Assembly: GCF_003429565.1 (NCBI RefSeq)
Contig: NZ_QUAK01000234.1
Coordinates: 106,969 to 170,968 of the forward strand
Direction of reading: 5' to 3'
From: Streptomyces triticagri
Lineage (GTDB): Bacteria; Actinomycetota; Actinomycetes; Streptomycetales; Streptomycetaceae
DNA length: 64,000 nt
In this document: positions 16,961 through 25,272 of the stretch, piece after piece
How positions within the stretch are numbered: position 1 is the first letter of the stretch
Layout: each line of letters begins with the position of its first letter
The notes under the pieces: generated by a model
Database searches by the model: none
The model's input: the letters and a program-made list of their open reading frames with translations, nothing else
What the model was told of the DNA's origin: nothing
Program-made: the position numbers and the translations under genes

Positions 16961-18253
16961 GTGCGTACTGGTCCCCTGGCTGCCGCCCTCGGTCTTGTTT
17001 CGGTCGCCGCCCTCACCGTCCTCGCTCCCGCCACCACGCATGCGGCGGAGCGCCCCGCCGAGCGGACGCACTGCCCGCAGCTCTCGTCCGAACTCGACTG
17101 GTACGGCGGGAACAAGCAGCATCTGCAGCGAGTGATCGACGAGCGCGGCAGATGTACCGGCCCCGGCCTCCGGCACGGCGACCGCCCGGTCGCGGTCTTC
17201 GACTGGGACAACACCGTCACCAAGAACGACATCACCGACCTGGCCATCGCCTGGGCCCTCAAGCACGACAAGATCCTGCGTCCGGCCCGCTGGGCCGACT
17301 CCAGCCCGTGGATGACCGCGGAGGCCGACCGCACCCTGACCGAGGCCTGCGGCACGGACGTCCCGGTCGGTGAACCGCTGCCCACCTCCACCAACACCGC
17401 CTGCACGGACGAGATCTTCTCGATCCGCAGCGAGGCGAAGCTGATGAACGGCAACGACGCCTTCGAGGGCGACTGGAACAGCCGCCGCACGCTGCCCGAG
17501 TACGCCTGGGTGCCGCAGCTCTTCGCCGGTCACACCGAGGCCGAAGTGACCTCGTACGCCCGCAAGTCACGGGCCGAGGCACTGGCCGCACCCGTCGGTG
17601 CCACACAGCAGCTGGGCAGCCACACCCTGCACGCCTACGCCCGCTACAACCCGCAGATCAAGGACCTGATCCGGACCCTGAAGCGGGCCGGATTCGAGGT
17701 GTGGGTCGACTCCGCGGGCGCCACCGCGGTCACCAACGCCTGGACGGGCGGAGTCGGCGTCGACCGCAAGCACACCATCGCCATCCGCAACGTCCTCGAC
17801 CAGCAGGGCCGCATCACCTACACCCAGGAAGGCTGCGGCGGTGAACCCGCGAGCAAGGGCGAGGTCATGCCGTACATCGAGGGCAAGCGCTGCTGGCTCA
17901 ACGAGAAGGCCTTCGGCATCACAGGACCTGCCGCCTGGGAGAAGCAGCCCGCCGAGCAGCGCCCCGCGATCGGCGCCGGCGACGCGGACACCGACGTCAC
18001 GATCGTCTCCGACGCCACCGGCGCGCACCTCCTGCTCAACCGCAACAAGAACGAAGTCATGTGCCGCGCCTACGACAACGCGGACGGCAACTGGCTGATC
18101 AACCCCATGTTCATCGAGCCGCTGCCCCGCAAGGACGGCGACTACCCCTGCTCCACCACCGGCTACACCAACCCGGACGGCACGCTCGGTCCCGTACTGC
18201 GCGAGGACGGCAGCGTCATCCCCGACCAGCAGGACACCGTGCACGGAAGCTGA
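16961..18253 (+). CDS. Secreted HAD-superfamily phosphatase
   Basis: This 430-residue protein carries a Sec signal peptide (residues 1-28, ending THAAE) and a HAD catalytic motif VAVFDWDNTVTKND, with nucleophile D81 and acid/base D83. Motif II is likely VWVDSAGATAV and the Mg-binding acidic motif IGAGDADTDVTIVSDATG. It has several Cys residues, fitting an exported protein. Phosphoserine phosphatase-like members of this superfamily are usually cytosolic, so secretion suggests phosphate scavenging from organic phosphates. The GTG was chosen because GAAGGAG lies 9 bases before it. Confidence 0.8.
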   Translation: MRTGPLAAALGLVSVAALTVLAPATTHAAERPAERTHCPQLSSELDWYGGNKQHLQRVIDERGRCTGPGLRHGDRPVAVFDWDNTVTKNDITDLAIAWALKHDKILRPARWADSSPWMTAEADRTLTEACGTDVPVGEPLPTSTNTACTDEIFSIRSEAKLMNGNDAFEGDWNSRRTLPEYAWVPQLFAGHTEAEVTSYARKSRAEALAAPVGATQQLGSHTLHAYARYNPQIKDLIRTLKRAGFEVWVDSAGATAVTNAWTGGVGVDRKHTIAIRNVLDQQGRITYTQEGCGGEPASKGEVMPYIEGKRCWLNEKAFGITGPAAWEKQPAEQRPAIGAGDADTDVTIVSDATGAHLLLNRNKNEVMCRAYDNADGNWLINPMFIEPLPRKDGDYPCSTTGYTNPDGTLGPVLREDGSVIPDQQDTVHGS

Positions 18254-18269
18254 ACCGAGGTGAGGAGCC

Positions 18270-19202
18270 GTGACCGTGGGACCTTCGCGCACAACGGCTC
18301 TTCGCCCGGCGGCCGGCCGGCTGCTCGCCGCCGTGCTGCTGCTCGCCTCGACGGCCGCCTGCGGCGGCTCCGGCGGGGAGCGGGACGCGTCGGGCAGTCC
18401 GGAGCGGCCGGCGCCCGACCCGGTCGAGCGTGAGCTCGACGGCAAGCACTACGGCCCTTACGAGGTCCGCACCGACCGCTTCGGCGCGGACGCGGTCGAC
18501 GGTGATTTCGGGGGCGGCACCCTGTACCACCCGGTCGGGGGGCCCGCGCCGAGCGGGGACGGCGACAGCCGCCGGCACGGTGTCGTCGCGGCCGCGCCCG
18601 GGCTCGGCGCCGACGAGTCGATGGTCGAGTGGTTCGGTGAACTCCTGGCCTCCCACGGGTTCGTGACGGTCACCCTCAACACCCGCGCCACCGACGACAC
18701 CCCGGACGAGCGTGCGCAGCAGATCCGGTCGGCACTCGGCTACGCGACACGGGACAGTGTCGCCGCGGACCGGACCGACCCCCGACGGCTCGGCGTACTC
18801 GGCCACTCGGCGGGCGGCGGAGGAGCCCTGGTCGCCGCCGCCGAGCATCCCGCCGTCCGGGCCGCGGTGCCGCTCACCCCGTACTACGACGGCACATACG
18901 ACTGGTCATCGGTCCGCACCCCGACGCTGATCATCGGCGGTGACCAGGACGCGGTCGCCCCGGTCGCCGACCACGCCGAACCGATGTACCGGGGTACGGG
19001 ATCCCGTGAAAAGGCGTATCTCTCCCTGGCCGGCGACCACTTCGTGGCGAACACGCCCGGCGCCCTGGTCGCGGAGCAGACCGTGGCCTGGTTCAAGCGC
19101 TTCGTGGACGGCGATCGCGCCGCGGGCCGTGTGCTGTGCCCGCCTCCCGAACCGGACGGCACCGAACTCCTCGCGGCGAAGCACACCTGCCCGCACCGGT
19201 GA
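18270..19202 (+). CDS. Cutinase-like / PET-hydrolase-like alpha/beta hydrolase lipoprotein
   Basis: This 310-residue protein is predicted to be a cell-surface lipoprotein (lipobox STAAC, Cys31). The mature fold aligns well with actinobacterial cutinases such as those of Thermobifida. Shared landmarks are GHSAGGGG (nucleophile S180), PLTPYYDGTYDW, TLIIGGDQDAVAPVADHA (D227), GDHF (H257), VAWFKRFVDGD and two C-terminal Cys (LCPP and HTCPHR) that match the family disulfide. Compared with the Thermobifida enzymes, the residue after the nucleophile is Ala not Met, the aromatic-clamp Tyr is Leu (APGLGAD), and the subsite Trp is Tyr. It probably cleaves esters; polyester activity is only inferred. 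It is spaced 16 bases after the phosphatase gene. Confidence 0.83.
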   Translation: MTVGPSRTTALRPAAGRLLAAVLLLASTAACGGSGGERDASGSPERPAPDPVERELDGKHYGPYEVRTDRFGADAVDGDFGGGTLYHPVGGPAPSGDGDSRRHGVVAAAPGLGADESMVEWFGELLASHGFVTVTLNTRATDDTPDERAQQIRSALGYATRDSVAADRTDPRRLGVLGHSAGGGGALVAAAEHPAVRAAVPLTPYYDGTYDWSSVRTPTLIIGGDQDAVAPVADHAEPMYRGTGSREKAYLSLAGDHFVANTPGALVAEQTVAWFKRFVDGDRAAGRVLCPPPEPDGTELLAAKHTCPHR

Positions 19203-19244
19203 CACGCGTCCGTCCGCCGGCCTGTGACCCTCGGGACTCCTAGG

Positions 19245-19275
19245 TTGACAGCCGCGGCGTGTGCGTGGCTACGCT
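19245..19275 (+). promoter_or_regulatory. Candidate housekeeping promoter
   Basis: TTGACA at 19245-19250 is a perfect -35 hexamer. TACGCT at 19270-19275 fits TANNNT but the 19-base spacer is long. It would drive the PQQ-like lipoprotein gene starting 45 bases further on. Confidence 0.4.
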
Positions 19276-19319
19276 CCGCCCGTAGGACCAGGGGGAATGG
19301 GGCCAGGGGGAATCGGGGG

Positions 19320-21803
19320 ATGTCACTCATGGGGTTCACACGCGGCCGCGCCCGAGCAGCCACAGCCGTCGGGGTGCTGTGCGCCCTGCTCGCGAGCGGG
19401 GCGTGCACCGGCGGGGGAGGCGGCGACGACGGCAAGGACGAGCGGCGCAGTGCCGTCAAGCCGGCGAAGCTCAAGAAGGCCTGGCAGGTCTCGGCACGGG
19501 CGCGCGTCGCTACGCCCGACGACGAAGGCGACGTGTGGGTCAGCGACGGCATCCTCGCCCTGCGGACCGACGGAAGCGTCACGGGATACGACACGCGCTC
19601 GGGCAAGAAGCGCTGGACCATGGAGATGCCCGAGGGCACCAAGGGCATCTGCGGGTTCTCCGCGAAGCCGAGTCCGTCCGGACTCGGCGGCTTGTTCTTC
19701 ACCGCCGAGAAGCCGGCCGGCAAGAAGGCGAAGGAGAAGCAGGAGAAGTCCGACTGCAGCTACGCCGGCGCCGTCGACCTGGCGGATGGCAAGGTCAAGT
19801 GGACGCAGCACGTCGGCACCATGAAGGGCACGTACGGCAAGAACGACATCAGCATCGGCGACGAGGCGGTGACCGTCACCCTCGACTGCTACGGCGTGAA
19901 GCAGTTCCGCGCCGAGGACGGCAAACCGCTGGGGACCCGGGTCGAGAGCGACAAGGCGTGCGCGCACAACGTCGATCACAACGGCCGCCATCTCGCCGTC
20001 CGTACAGCCCCTGCGGGAGATGCCAAGGAAGTGGTGCCCGGCTGGATGCCCGCCGCCGACGGCGCCCCGGCCCATTTCATGCTGTACGAGGGTGGCGACA
20101 AGAAGCCCCTGTGGCGTACGAAGGCGGCGCGCGTGGGCGACGAGCTGCACCGGATCGTCTCCGACGATCCGCTCGTCCTGGACATCACACGGGAGGGGCA
20201 CCGCCTGATCCAGACGTACGACGGCGACGGCAAGCCCGTCCGCACGATCGGCAAGCGGCTCAAGCGGTTCTCCGGCGGCGACGGTGAGGCGCAGGTGGGG
20301 CCGTTCACCCACGGGGACACGCTCGTCATGGGATACGGGCGCGATCCGGCCCTGTACGCGTACGACCTGGACACGGGGAAGGTGCGCTGGAAGAAGCGCC
20401 GGGGCGGCGAGCAGATACTCGGTGTCTGGAAGGACAAGCTCCTGGCAGCCCGTCAGATGAAGGGCCCCAAGGGTGTGCCGGAGGTCTGGCTCCTGACGTA
20501 CGGGATGCAGGACGGCAAGCAGCGCACCATCGGCAGGGTCACCGAGGCCGGCGTACAGCCGCAGCTGTTCGCGGCCTGGGACGACGAGCGGATCTTCCTG
20601 AGCGGCACGGGTGCCGGGCGGACCGGCGAGCGGGTCGTCGCGTATCCGCTGCCCGCCTCCGGCGGCGACACCCGCCGCTACGACGGTGAACCGATGCCGG
20701 ACGGCTCGGAGCTGACGCCCGCTCAGAAGCGCGCCTGGCGCAAGGGCGATCTGCGCCCGGACGCGGTCGCCAACGCCTGCGAGGCGGTGTCGCCGGCCGC
20801 ACAGAAGTCGATGCGCGTGTACCGCAAGGGGATGCCCCCGCCGGCCGACTGCGCCTGGGAGGAGAAGAACACACCTCGGCACGCGGAACGTGAGCTGTCG
20901 GTGACGGTGACCGCGCACCGGCCGGGCGGCGACGAGGAGTTCCGCGCCGGATCGTCGAGCGACGGAGCGCGGAAGCCGACACCGGCCCTTGCGGTGGCCG
21001 AGCAGGCGTTCCGGGAGGCGGGCACCGGAAAGATCGAGAACGAGGACGACTCCGAGAAGGTCCTCGCCGATGCGCACCGCCTGGAGGGCCTGGGCGACGA
21101 GGCGAAGTCGACCGCGTTCGGATCGGCGGCGGACAGTGTGTCCACCGCCGACATCCTGGCCCGCTACCGCAATGTGACGGTACGGGTGAAGGCGCGGACC
21201 GAGGCGTTGTCGAGCTACTTGTGGGCCGATGTGCCGCCGCAGCATCGGGTGGAGGCGGCGGCGCGCCAGGCCGCGGCCGACGTCCTGGAGCAGCTCGGCG
21301 CCGAGGTGCCCGCCGCAGGGGACGATCCGGCAAGAGCGGCCGGAGGAAAGATCACCAAGGCCAAGTCCCTCTGCACGAGGCTGCGTTCGGAGGCGGCCGG
21401 ACTGGTGCCCGGAGCCGAGGCGCAGGACACCGCACCCAAGGGCGGATCCGACGGCCGGGTCGCGGGCTGCGAGTGGGAGGCGGATGCGGATCTCTCGCCG
21501 AGCCTGATCGTACGGGTCAAGGCGATGCCCGACTCGCCGCTCACCGGAGAGGATGCACTGGAACAGGCCGAGGGCGAGATCACCGCAGCGAAGGGCGGCG
21601 AGCTGAAGGGCTTCGGCGACGAGGCCCGCCTCTACCGCCGCGACTTCCGCCACAAGGATGAGATGACCCGCACCCACACCGTCGTCGCCCGCAAGGACAA
21701 CCTGGTGGTCCGGGTCGAGTACCAGCGCTGGCACCACCCGGACAAGGCCCGGATGGACGCGGACGCCGAGCGGGTGGCGCGACGGGTGCTGGACGCGTAC
21801 TGA
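19320..21803 (+). CDS. Large lipoprotein with PQQ-like beta-propeller
   Basis: This 827-residue protein has a lipobox ending LASGAC (Cys29) and is exported. Residues about 45-480 show repeated blades of the PQQ-like type (DGSVTGYDTRSGKKRWTM, DLADGKVKWTQHVG, YAYDLDTGKVRWKKR). Residues about 500-827 are a different region with two similar halves, each with a Cys pair and a pattern like SLCTRLRSEAAGLVPG; this resembles the sensor-type extracellular domains of Streptomyces lipoproteins. No catalytic residues are seen. It may be a cell-surface scaffold or binding protein. Its last codons and stop are duplicated immediately downstream. Confidence 0.75.
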   Translation: MSLMGFTRGRARAATAVGVLCALLASGACTGGGGGDDGKDERRSAVKPAKLKKAWQVSARARVATPDDEGDVWVSDGILALRTDGSVTGYDTRSGKKRWTMEMPEGTKGICGFSAKPSPSGLGGLFFTAEKPAGKKAKEKQEKSDCSYAGAVDLADGKVKWTQHVGTMKGTYGKNDISIGDEAVTVTLDCYGVKQFRAEDGKPLGTRVESDKACAHNVDHNGRHLAVRTAPAGDAKEVVPGWMPAADGAPAHFMLYEGGDKKPLWRTKAARVGDELHRIVSDDPLVLDITREGHRLIQTYDGDGKPVRTIGKRLKRFSGGDGEAQVGPFTHGDTLVMGYGRDPALYAYDLDTGKVRWKKRRGGEQILGVWKDKLLAARQMKGPKGVPEVWLLTYGMQDGKQRTIGRVTEAGVQPQLFAAWDDERIFLSGTGAGRTGERVVAYPLPASGGDTRRYDGEPMPDGSELTPAQKRAWRKGDLRPDAVANACEAVSPAAQKSMRVYRKGMPPPADCAWEEKNTPRHAERELSVTVTAHRPGGDEEFRAGSSSDGARKPTPALAVAEQAFREAGTGKIENEDDSEKVLADAHRLEGLGDEAKSTAFGSAADSVSTADILARYRNVTVRVKARTEALSSYLWADVPPQHRVEAAARQAAADVLEQLGAEVPAAGDDPARAAGGKITKAKSLCTRLRSEAAGLVPGAEAQDTAPKGGSDGRVAGCEWEADADLSPSLIVRVKAMPDSPLTGEDALEQAEGEITAAKGGELKGFGDEARLYRRDFRHKDEMTRTHTVVARKDNLVVRVEYQRWHHPDKARMDADAERVARRVLDAY

Positions 21804-21826
21804 GGCGGGTGTCGGACGCGTACTGA
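21781..21826. repeat. Tandem duplication of a gene 3' end (2 x 23 bp)
   Basis: Bases 21781-21803, which encode the last seven or so codons and the stop of the PQQ-like lipoprotein, recur at 21804-21826 with 20 of 23 identical. Both copies end ACGCGTACTGA, so two TGA codons lie in tandem. It has no spacer and is not a terminator hairpin. Confidence 0.75.
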
Positions 21827-21873
21827 ACGGCCCCCGGGAGTGACGCCGGACTGGCACACCTGACCGGACCCAC

Positions 21874-21892
21874 TTAGGGTAGCCTTACCTGC
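21874..21892. promoter_or_regulatory. Probable iron box (DmdR1/IdeR type)
   Basis: TTAGGGTAGCCTTACCT begins a 19-base site close to the actinobacterial iron-box consensus TTAGGTTAGGCTNACCTAA, with about 14 matching positions. It is 56 bases upstream of the methyltransferase start, where repressor binding would block transcription when iron is plentiful. The match is by eye. Confidence 0.6.
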
Positions 21893-21947
21893 CTGACTTC
21901 CTCGGTCGATACTGCCGAGGCGGCGGATGACGGGAGAGGTGGGCCCG

Positions 21948-22784
21948 ATGCCGGAGTCCAAGCACAAGCCCGAACTCGGCGCCGTGCAGGAGACGTTGCT
22001 GATTCCGCTGTACGGCCGCGCGGTCCAGACGCGCAAGCGGTACGGGATGATCGACGATCCGCAGGCGGTACGGATGGTCGAGGAGATCGACTACGACTTC
22101 TCCCGGTTCGACGGTGCGAAGAGCCTCCTCGGTGCCACTCTGCGGACCCTGCTGTTCGACGTCTGGGCGAAGGACTTTCTGCGGCAGCATCCTGCGGGCA
22201 CCGTGGTCGAGATCGGCACGGGCCTGAACACGCGGTTCGAGCGCTTGGACAACGGCTCCGTGCGCTGGTTCGACCTGGACCTGCCGGACGCGATCGAGCT
22301 GCGCCGCAGATACTTCGCCGACACCGACCGCCGGCGGATGCTGCCCGTGTCCGTCACCGACCCCTCCTGGGCCGACACCGTCGCCGCCGGCCCCGGCCCG
22401 TATCTGCTGCTTGCGGAGGCCGTGCTGATCTATCTGCCGGAGGACGAGGTGAAGTCCGTGTTCCGGCTCATCGCCGAACGGCTCCCCGGATCGACCCTCG
22501 CCCTGGAGACCTCCGCGCCCTGGATGGTCGAGCACCAGGACCAGCACGATGTGCTGGGCGACATGGAGGCGCGTATCCGCTGGTCCTGCGCCGACCCGCG
22601 TGACATGGAGGGCTGGGCCCCGGACCTCCGCCTCGTCGAAAGCCGCACCCTCGCCCGGCTCCCGTCCGGTCTGCGGCGCTCACTGCCCCTGCACTACCGC
22701 ACGATGATGCGCGCCGTGAGCACTGTCCGGCGCCGCGACATCGAGGCCTACCGCTTCAACCTGCTCCGGTTCGGGGGCAGTTGA
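21948..22784 (+). CDS. SAM-dependent methyltransferase, leucine carboxyl methyltransferase-like
   Basis: This 278-residue cytosolic enzyme looks like the O-methyltransferases related to leucine carboxyl methyltransferase that occur in polyketide and siderophore clusters. SAM motif I is VVEIGTGLNTRF; the acidic residue after beta-2 is in VRWFDLDLPDAIELR; later motifs are LLLAEAVLIYLPEDEV and STLALETSAPWM. GGAGAGG lies 9 bases before the ATG at 21948; an in-frame ATG seven codons upstream lacks one. The iron box upstream suggests induction under iron starvation, yet no siderophore genes adjoin. Substrate unknown. Confidence 0.8.
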   Translation: MPESKHKPELGAVQETLLIPLYGRAVQTRKRYGMIDDPQAVRMVEEIDYDFSRFDGAKSLLGATLRTLLFDVWAKDFLRQHPAGTVVEIGTGLNTRFERLDNGSVRWFDLDLPDAIELRRRYFADTDRRRMLPVSVTDPSWADTVAAGPGPYLLLAEAVLIYLPEDEVKSVFRLIAERLPGSTLALETSAPWMVEHQDQHDVLGDMEARIRWSCADPRDMEGWAPDLRLVESRTLARLPSGLRRSLPLHYRTMMRAVSTVRRRDIEAYRFNLLRFGGS

Positions 22785-22825
22785 TGACCGGCCCGCCATG
22801 AGTCGCGAGCCGGGTGGCGTCCGGG

Positions 22826-23668
22826 TCAGCGGTCCGTCTGGACGTCGCCGGTGGTCGAGGACGTGATCGGGTCGCGGTGGGTGAAGTCGCCCGGCGGGAT
22901 GCCCGGGTGGTGTCCGTCCCGGGCCGGAGGGACCGTGCCCGAGTCCGGGCCGAGCGTCAGCCGGGAGACGATCCGGTAGCGGTCGCCGCGGTAGAGCGAG
23001 TGGACATACTCCACCGGACGGCCCTCGGTGTCGTCGGTCAGCCGCTCGAAGAGCAGAGCGGGGGAGAGCGCGGGGACGTCCAGGAGCCGGGCCTCGGCCT
23101 CGGTCACCACGGTGGGTTCGATGGCCTGGACCGCCTCGCGCACCTGCACGTCGTGGTGCTCGCGCAGATGTTCGTAGAGATCGCCGCGCTCCAGCTCGTC
23201 GGCGGACAGGCCCGGCACGATCGCGGCCGGGATGTGCAGATGCTCGATGGCCGTCGGCGCCCCGTCGACCAGGCGAAGCCGGGCCACATAGACGACCTCG
23301 GCCGCGGGGGAGAGGCGCAGCTTGCGGCCGACCCTGGCGCCGGCCTGGACGGTGGTGAACTCCAGGAGCCGGCTTGACCAGGTACCGGTGGCGAGCGGCG
23401 CGGTCAGCGTCTGCCGGTCGGAGACCAGCTCCTGGGTGATCTTCTCCGGGGCCACGAACATGCCCCGGCCGTGCTCCCGGATCAGTACGCCCGAGGCCAC
23501 CAGCTCGTCGACCGCCGCCCGCAACGTCGGCCGGGAGACGCCGAGTCGGGCGCACAGGGTGCGCTCGGAGGGGATGGGATCGCCGGGGCGGCGGGACTCG
23601 ACGAGCTCCAGAATCACATCGCGGACCCGCTCACGCTTGAGGACCGCGCCCTGCGGTTGCGTCTCCAT
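22826..23668 (-). CDS. GntR/HutC-family regulator, DasR-like
   Basis: This 280-residue regulator has a GntR winged helix (residues about 10-75, PIPSERTLCARLGVSRPTLR) and a UTRA sensor domain (LRLVDGAPTAIEHLHIPAAI, ending RPVEYVHSLYRGDRYRIVSR). The same closing motif is found in DasR, the GlcNAc-phosphate sensor of Streptomyces. The sequence looks clearly diverged from the DasR I remember, so it is more likely a paralogue than the global DasR. It is divergent from a das-like transporter and hexosaminidase operon, and TGGTC/GACCA half-sites fill the space between. Confidence 0.82.
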   Translation of the reverse strand: METQPQGAVLKRERVRDVILELVESRRPGDPIPSERTLCARLGVSRPTLRAAVDELVASGVLIREHGRGMFVAPEKITQELVSDRQTLTAPLATGTWSSRLLEFTTVQAGARVGRKLRLSPAAEVVYVARLRLVDGAPTAIEHLHIPAAIVPGLSADELERGDLYEHLREHHDVQVREAVQAIEPTVVTEAEARLLDVPALSPALLFERLTDDTEGRPVEYVHSLYRGDRYRIVSRLTLGPDSGTVPPARDGHHPGIPPGDFTHRDPITSSTTGDVQTDR

Positions 23669-23683
23669 CTGCTGTCGGCCTTC

Positions 23684-23742
23684 TTTCCTGAGGCTTGCTG
23701 AGGTTTCCGGTGGCTTCCTGAGGTTCCGGTTGCTTCCTGAGG
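23684..23742. repeat. Imperfect tandem repeat upstream of the GntR gene
   Basis: Four copies of a 10-base core like CTTCCTGAGG occur at 23684, 23694, 23714 and 23733, the middle two within 19-20 base units that also share GGTTTCCGG or GGTTCCGG. They sit 16-74 bases before the GntR-type start, in the transcribed leader or promoter. Confidence 0.6.
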
Positions 23743-23755
23743 TGCAATGCGGATC

Positions 23756-23798
23756 TGACCAGTCTGCCACGCCCTGACCACAAGTGGACTGCTGGTCA
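23756..23798. promoter_or_regulatory. Cluster of GntR/HutC half-sites
   Basis: TGACCA occurs at 23756-23761 and 23775-23780, and TGGTCA at 23793-23798. TGGTC and GACCA are the half-sites of DasR-type operators; the 23775/23793 pair forms a dyad with a 12-base centre, wider than the standard site. It lies about 90 bases upstream of the regulator start. Confidence 0.4.
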
Positions 23799-23891
23799 AG
23801 CGGAGTTCGATCGGTGCGAGGACTCCTCACGGCTACGTCCGTGTCGATGGAAGCCTCATATACCGTGCGGCACAAGGGGGTTGACGTTTCT

Positions 23892-23907
23892 ATTGGTCTA
23901 TGCCAAC
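23892..23907. promoter_or_regulatory. dre-like operator upstream of the das-like operon
   Basis: ATTGGTCTATGCCAAC is a dyad whose arms TTGG and CCAA flank a centre close to the DasR responsive element ACTGGTCTAGACCACT. It is about 100 bases before the binding-protein start. A TTGACG at 23881-23886 just upstream could be a -35 hexamer. The rest of this 339-base gap holds no gene. Confidence 0.55.
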
Positions 23908-24007
23908 TTCATCCACCATCAACAGGTTAGGTGTCCAGTTGATGCCACTGGTCAGGTGGTTGGTTCGCCGGTCCCTTCCCGGGCCGGCTCTTCCACAGAG
24001 GTGAACC

Positions 24008-25267
24008 GTGAAGCTCCGCTTGCTTGCATGGGTGTCCGTATGTGCGGTGACCGCCGGTCTCAGCGCCTGCGGCTCCTCCGGGGGCGCCGAGTCCGGTCGT
24101 ACGACGATCGACGTCTGGCTGATGCGCGACAGCGTCTCCACCGAATTCCAGAAGGACTTCGTCAAGGGCTTCGAGACCGCCCACCCCGACATCAAGGTAA
24201 GGATTCAGATCCAGGAGTGGGACGGCATCGGCGAGAAGGTCACCGCCGCCCTGGCGAGCAACGACGCACCGGATGTGATCGAGGCCGGCAACACCCAGGT
24301 CGCGCAGTTCGCCGCCGGCGGCGGCCTCGCGGACCTCAGTGACGAGGTCGGCGAACTCGGCGGCAAGGACTGGCTGAAGGGCCTCGCGGAGCCCGGCTCC
24401 TACGAGGGCAAGCAGTACGGCATCCCCTACTACGCGGCCAACCGCGTCGTCATCCACCGCACCGACCTCTTCGAGAAGGCCGGCATCGACCCGGCCGAGA
24501 TCAAGACCCGCGCACAGTGGACCGCCGCCACCGAGAAGCTCGACGAGGGCGGAACCCAGGGCATCTACCTGCCCGGCCAGATGTGGTACGCCCTGGCCGG
24601 GTTCGTCTGGGACGAGGGCGGCGATCTCGCCACCGAGTCCGGGGGCGCGTGGCAGGGGGCCCTGGACACGCCCGAGGCGATCCGCGGAATGGAGTTCTAC
24701 AAGGAGCTCCAGGCGCTGGGCAAGGGACCCAAGGACTCCGACGAGGACGACCCGCCGCAGGCCGATGTGATGGCCAAGGGCGACGTCGCCCAGATCATCT
24801 CGACTCCCGGCGGTGCCAAGGTGATCACCGAGGCGAATCCCGAACTCGAGGGCAAGCTCGGCTTCTTCCCCATCCCCGGCAAGTCCGCGTCGAAGCCGGG
24901 CGCCGTCTTCACCGGCGGCTCCGACCTGGTCGTCCCCGCCGCCTCCGCGCACCAGGACGCGGCACGGACCTTCGTCAAGGAACTCACCGGCGACACCTGG
25001 CAGAAGAAGCTCGCCGTCGCCATGAGCTACGTGCCCAACAAGACCACCCTCGCCGACGCCGTCGCCGACGACCCGGGAGCCGCGGCCATGGCGGCGGGCG
25101 CCGCCGAGAACAGCCACGCCACGCCCAACACCCCTGCCTGGGCGGCGGTCGAGGCAGAGAACCCGATCAAGGACTACATGACCGCCGTCATCACCGGCGG
25201 CAGCGCCGAGTCCGAGGCGAAGAAGGCGTCCGAGGCCATCACCCGCGCCATGAACGCCGGGTCCTGA
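24008..25267 (+). CDS. Sugar ABC transporter binding lipoprotein (DasA-like)
   Basis: This 419-residue lipoprotein (lipobox LSAC, Cys21) binds sugar for the permeases that follow. The mature sequence opens with TTIDVWLMRDSVSTEFQ, a start shared with chitobiose- and GlcNAc-binding proteins. The gene order regulator / binding protein / two permeases / GH20 hexosaminidase equals the dasR-dasABCD arrangement, so N,N'-diacetylchitobiose or a related amino sugar is the likely ligand. The GTG start has AGAGGTG before it. Export also fits the family pattern NTQVAQFAAGGGLADLSDEV. Confidence 0.84.
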   Translation: MKLRLLAWVSVCAVTAGLSACGSSGGAESGRTTIDVWLMRDSVSTEFQKDFVKGFETAHPDIKVRIQIQEWDGIGEKVTAALASNDAPDVIEAGNTQVAQFAAGGGLADLSDEVGELGGKDWLKGLAEPGSYEGKQYGIPYYAANRVVIHRTDLFEKAGIDPAEIKTRAQWTAATEKLDEGGTQGIYLPGQMWYALAGFVWDEGGDLATESGGAWQGALDTPEAIRGMEFYKELQALGKGPKDSDEDDPPQADVMAKGDVAQIISTPGGAKVITEANPELEGKLGFFPIPGKSASKPGAVFTGGSDLVVPAASAHQDAARTFVKELTGDTWQKKLAVAMSYVPNKTTLADAVADDPGAAAMAAGAAENSHATPNTPAWAAVEAENPIKDYMTAVITGGSAESEAKKASEAITRAMNAGS

Positions 25268-25272
25268 GCGCC

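Noticed and set aside
19323..21857. An 840-codon minus-strand frame opposite the PQQ-like lipoprotein
   Set aside because: Composition is Arg/Leu-rich noise; the plus strand has a lipobox and propeller repeats.
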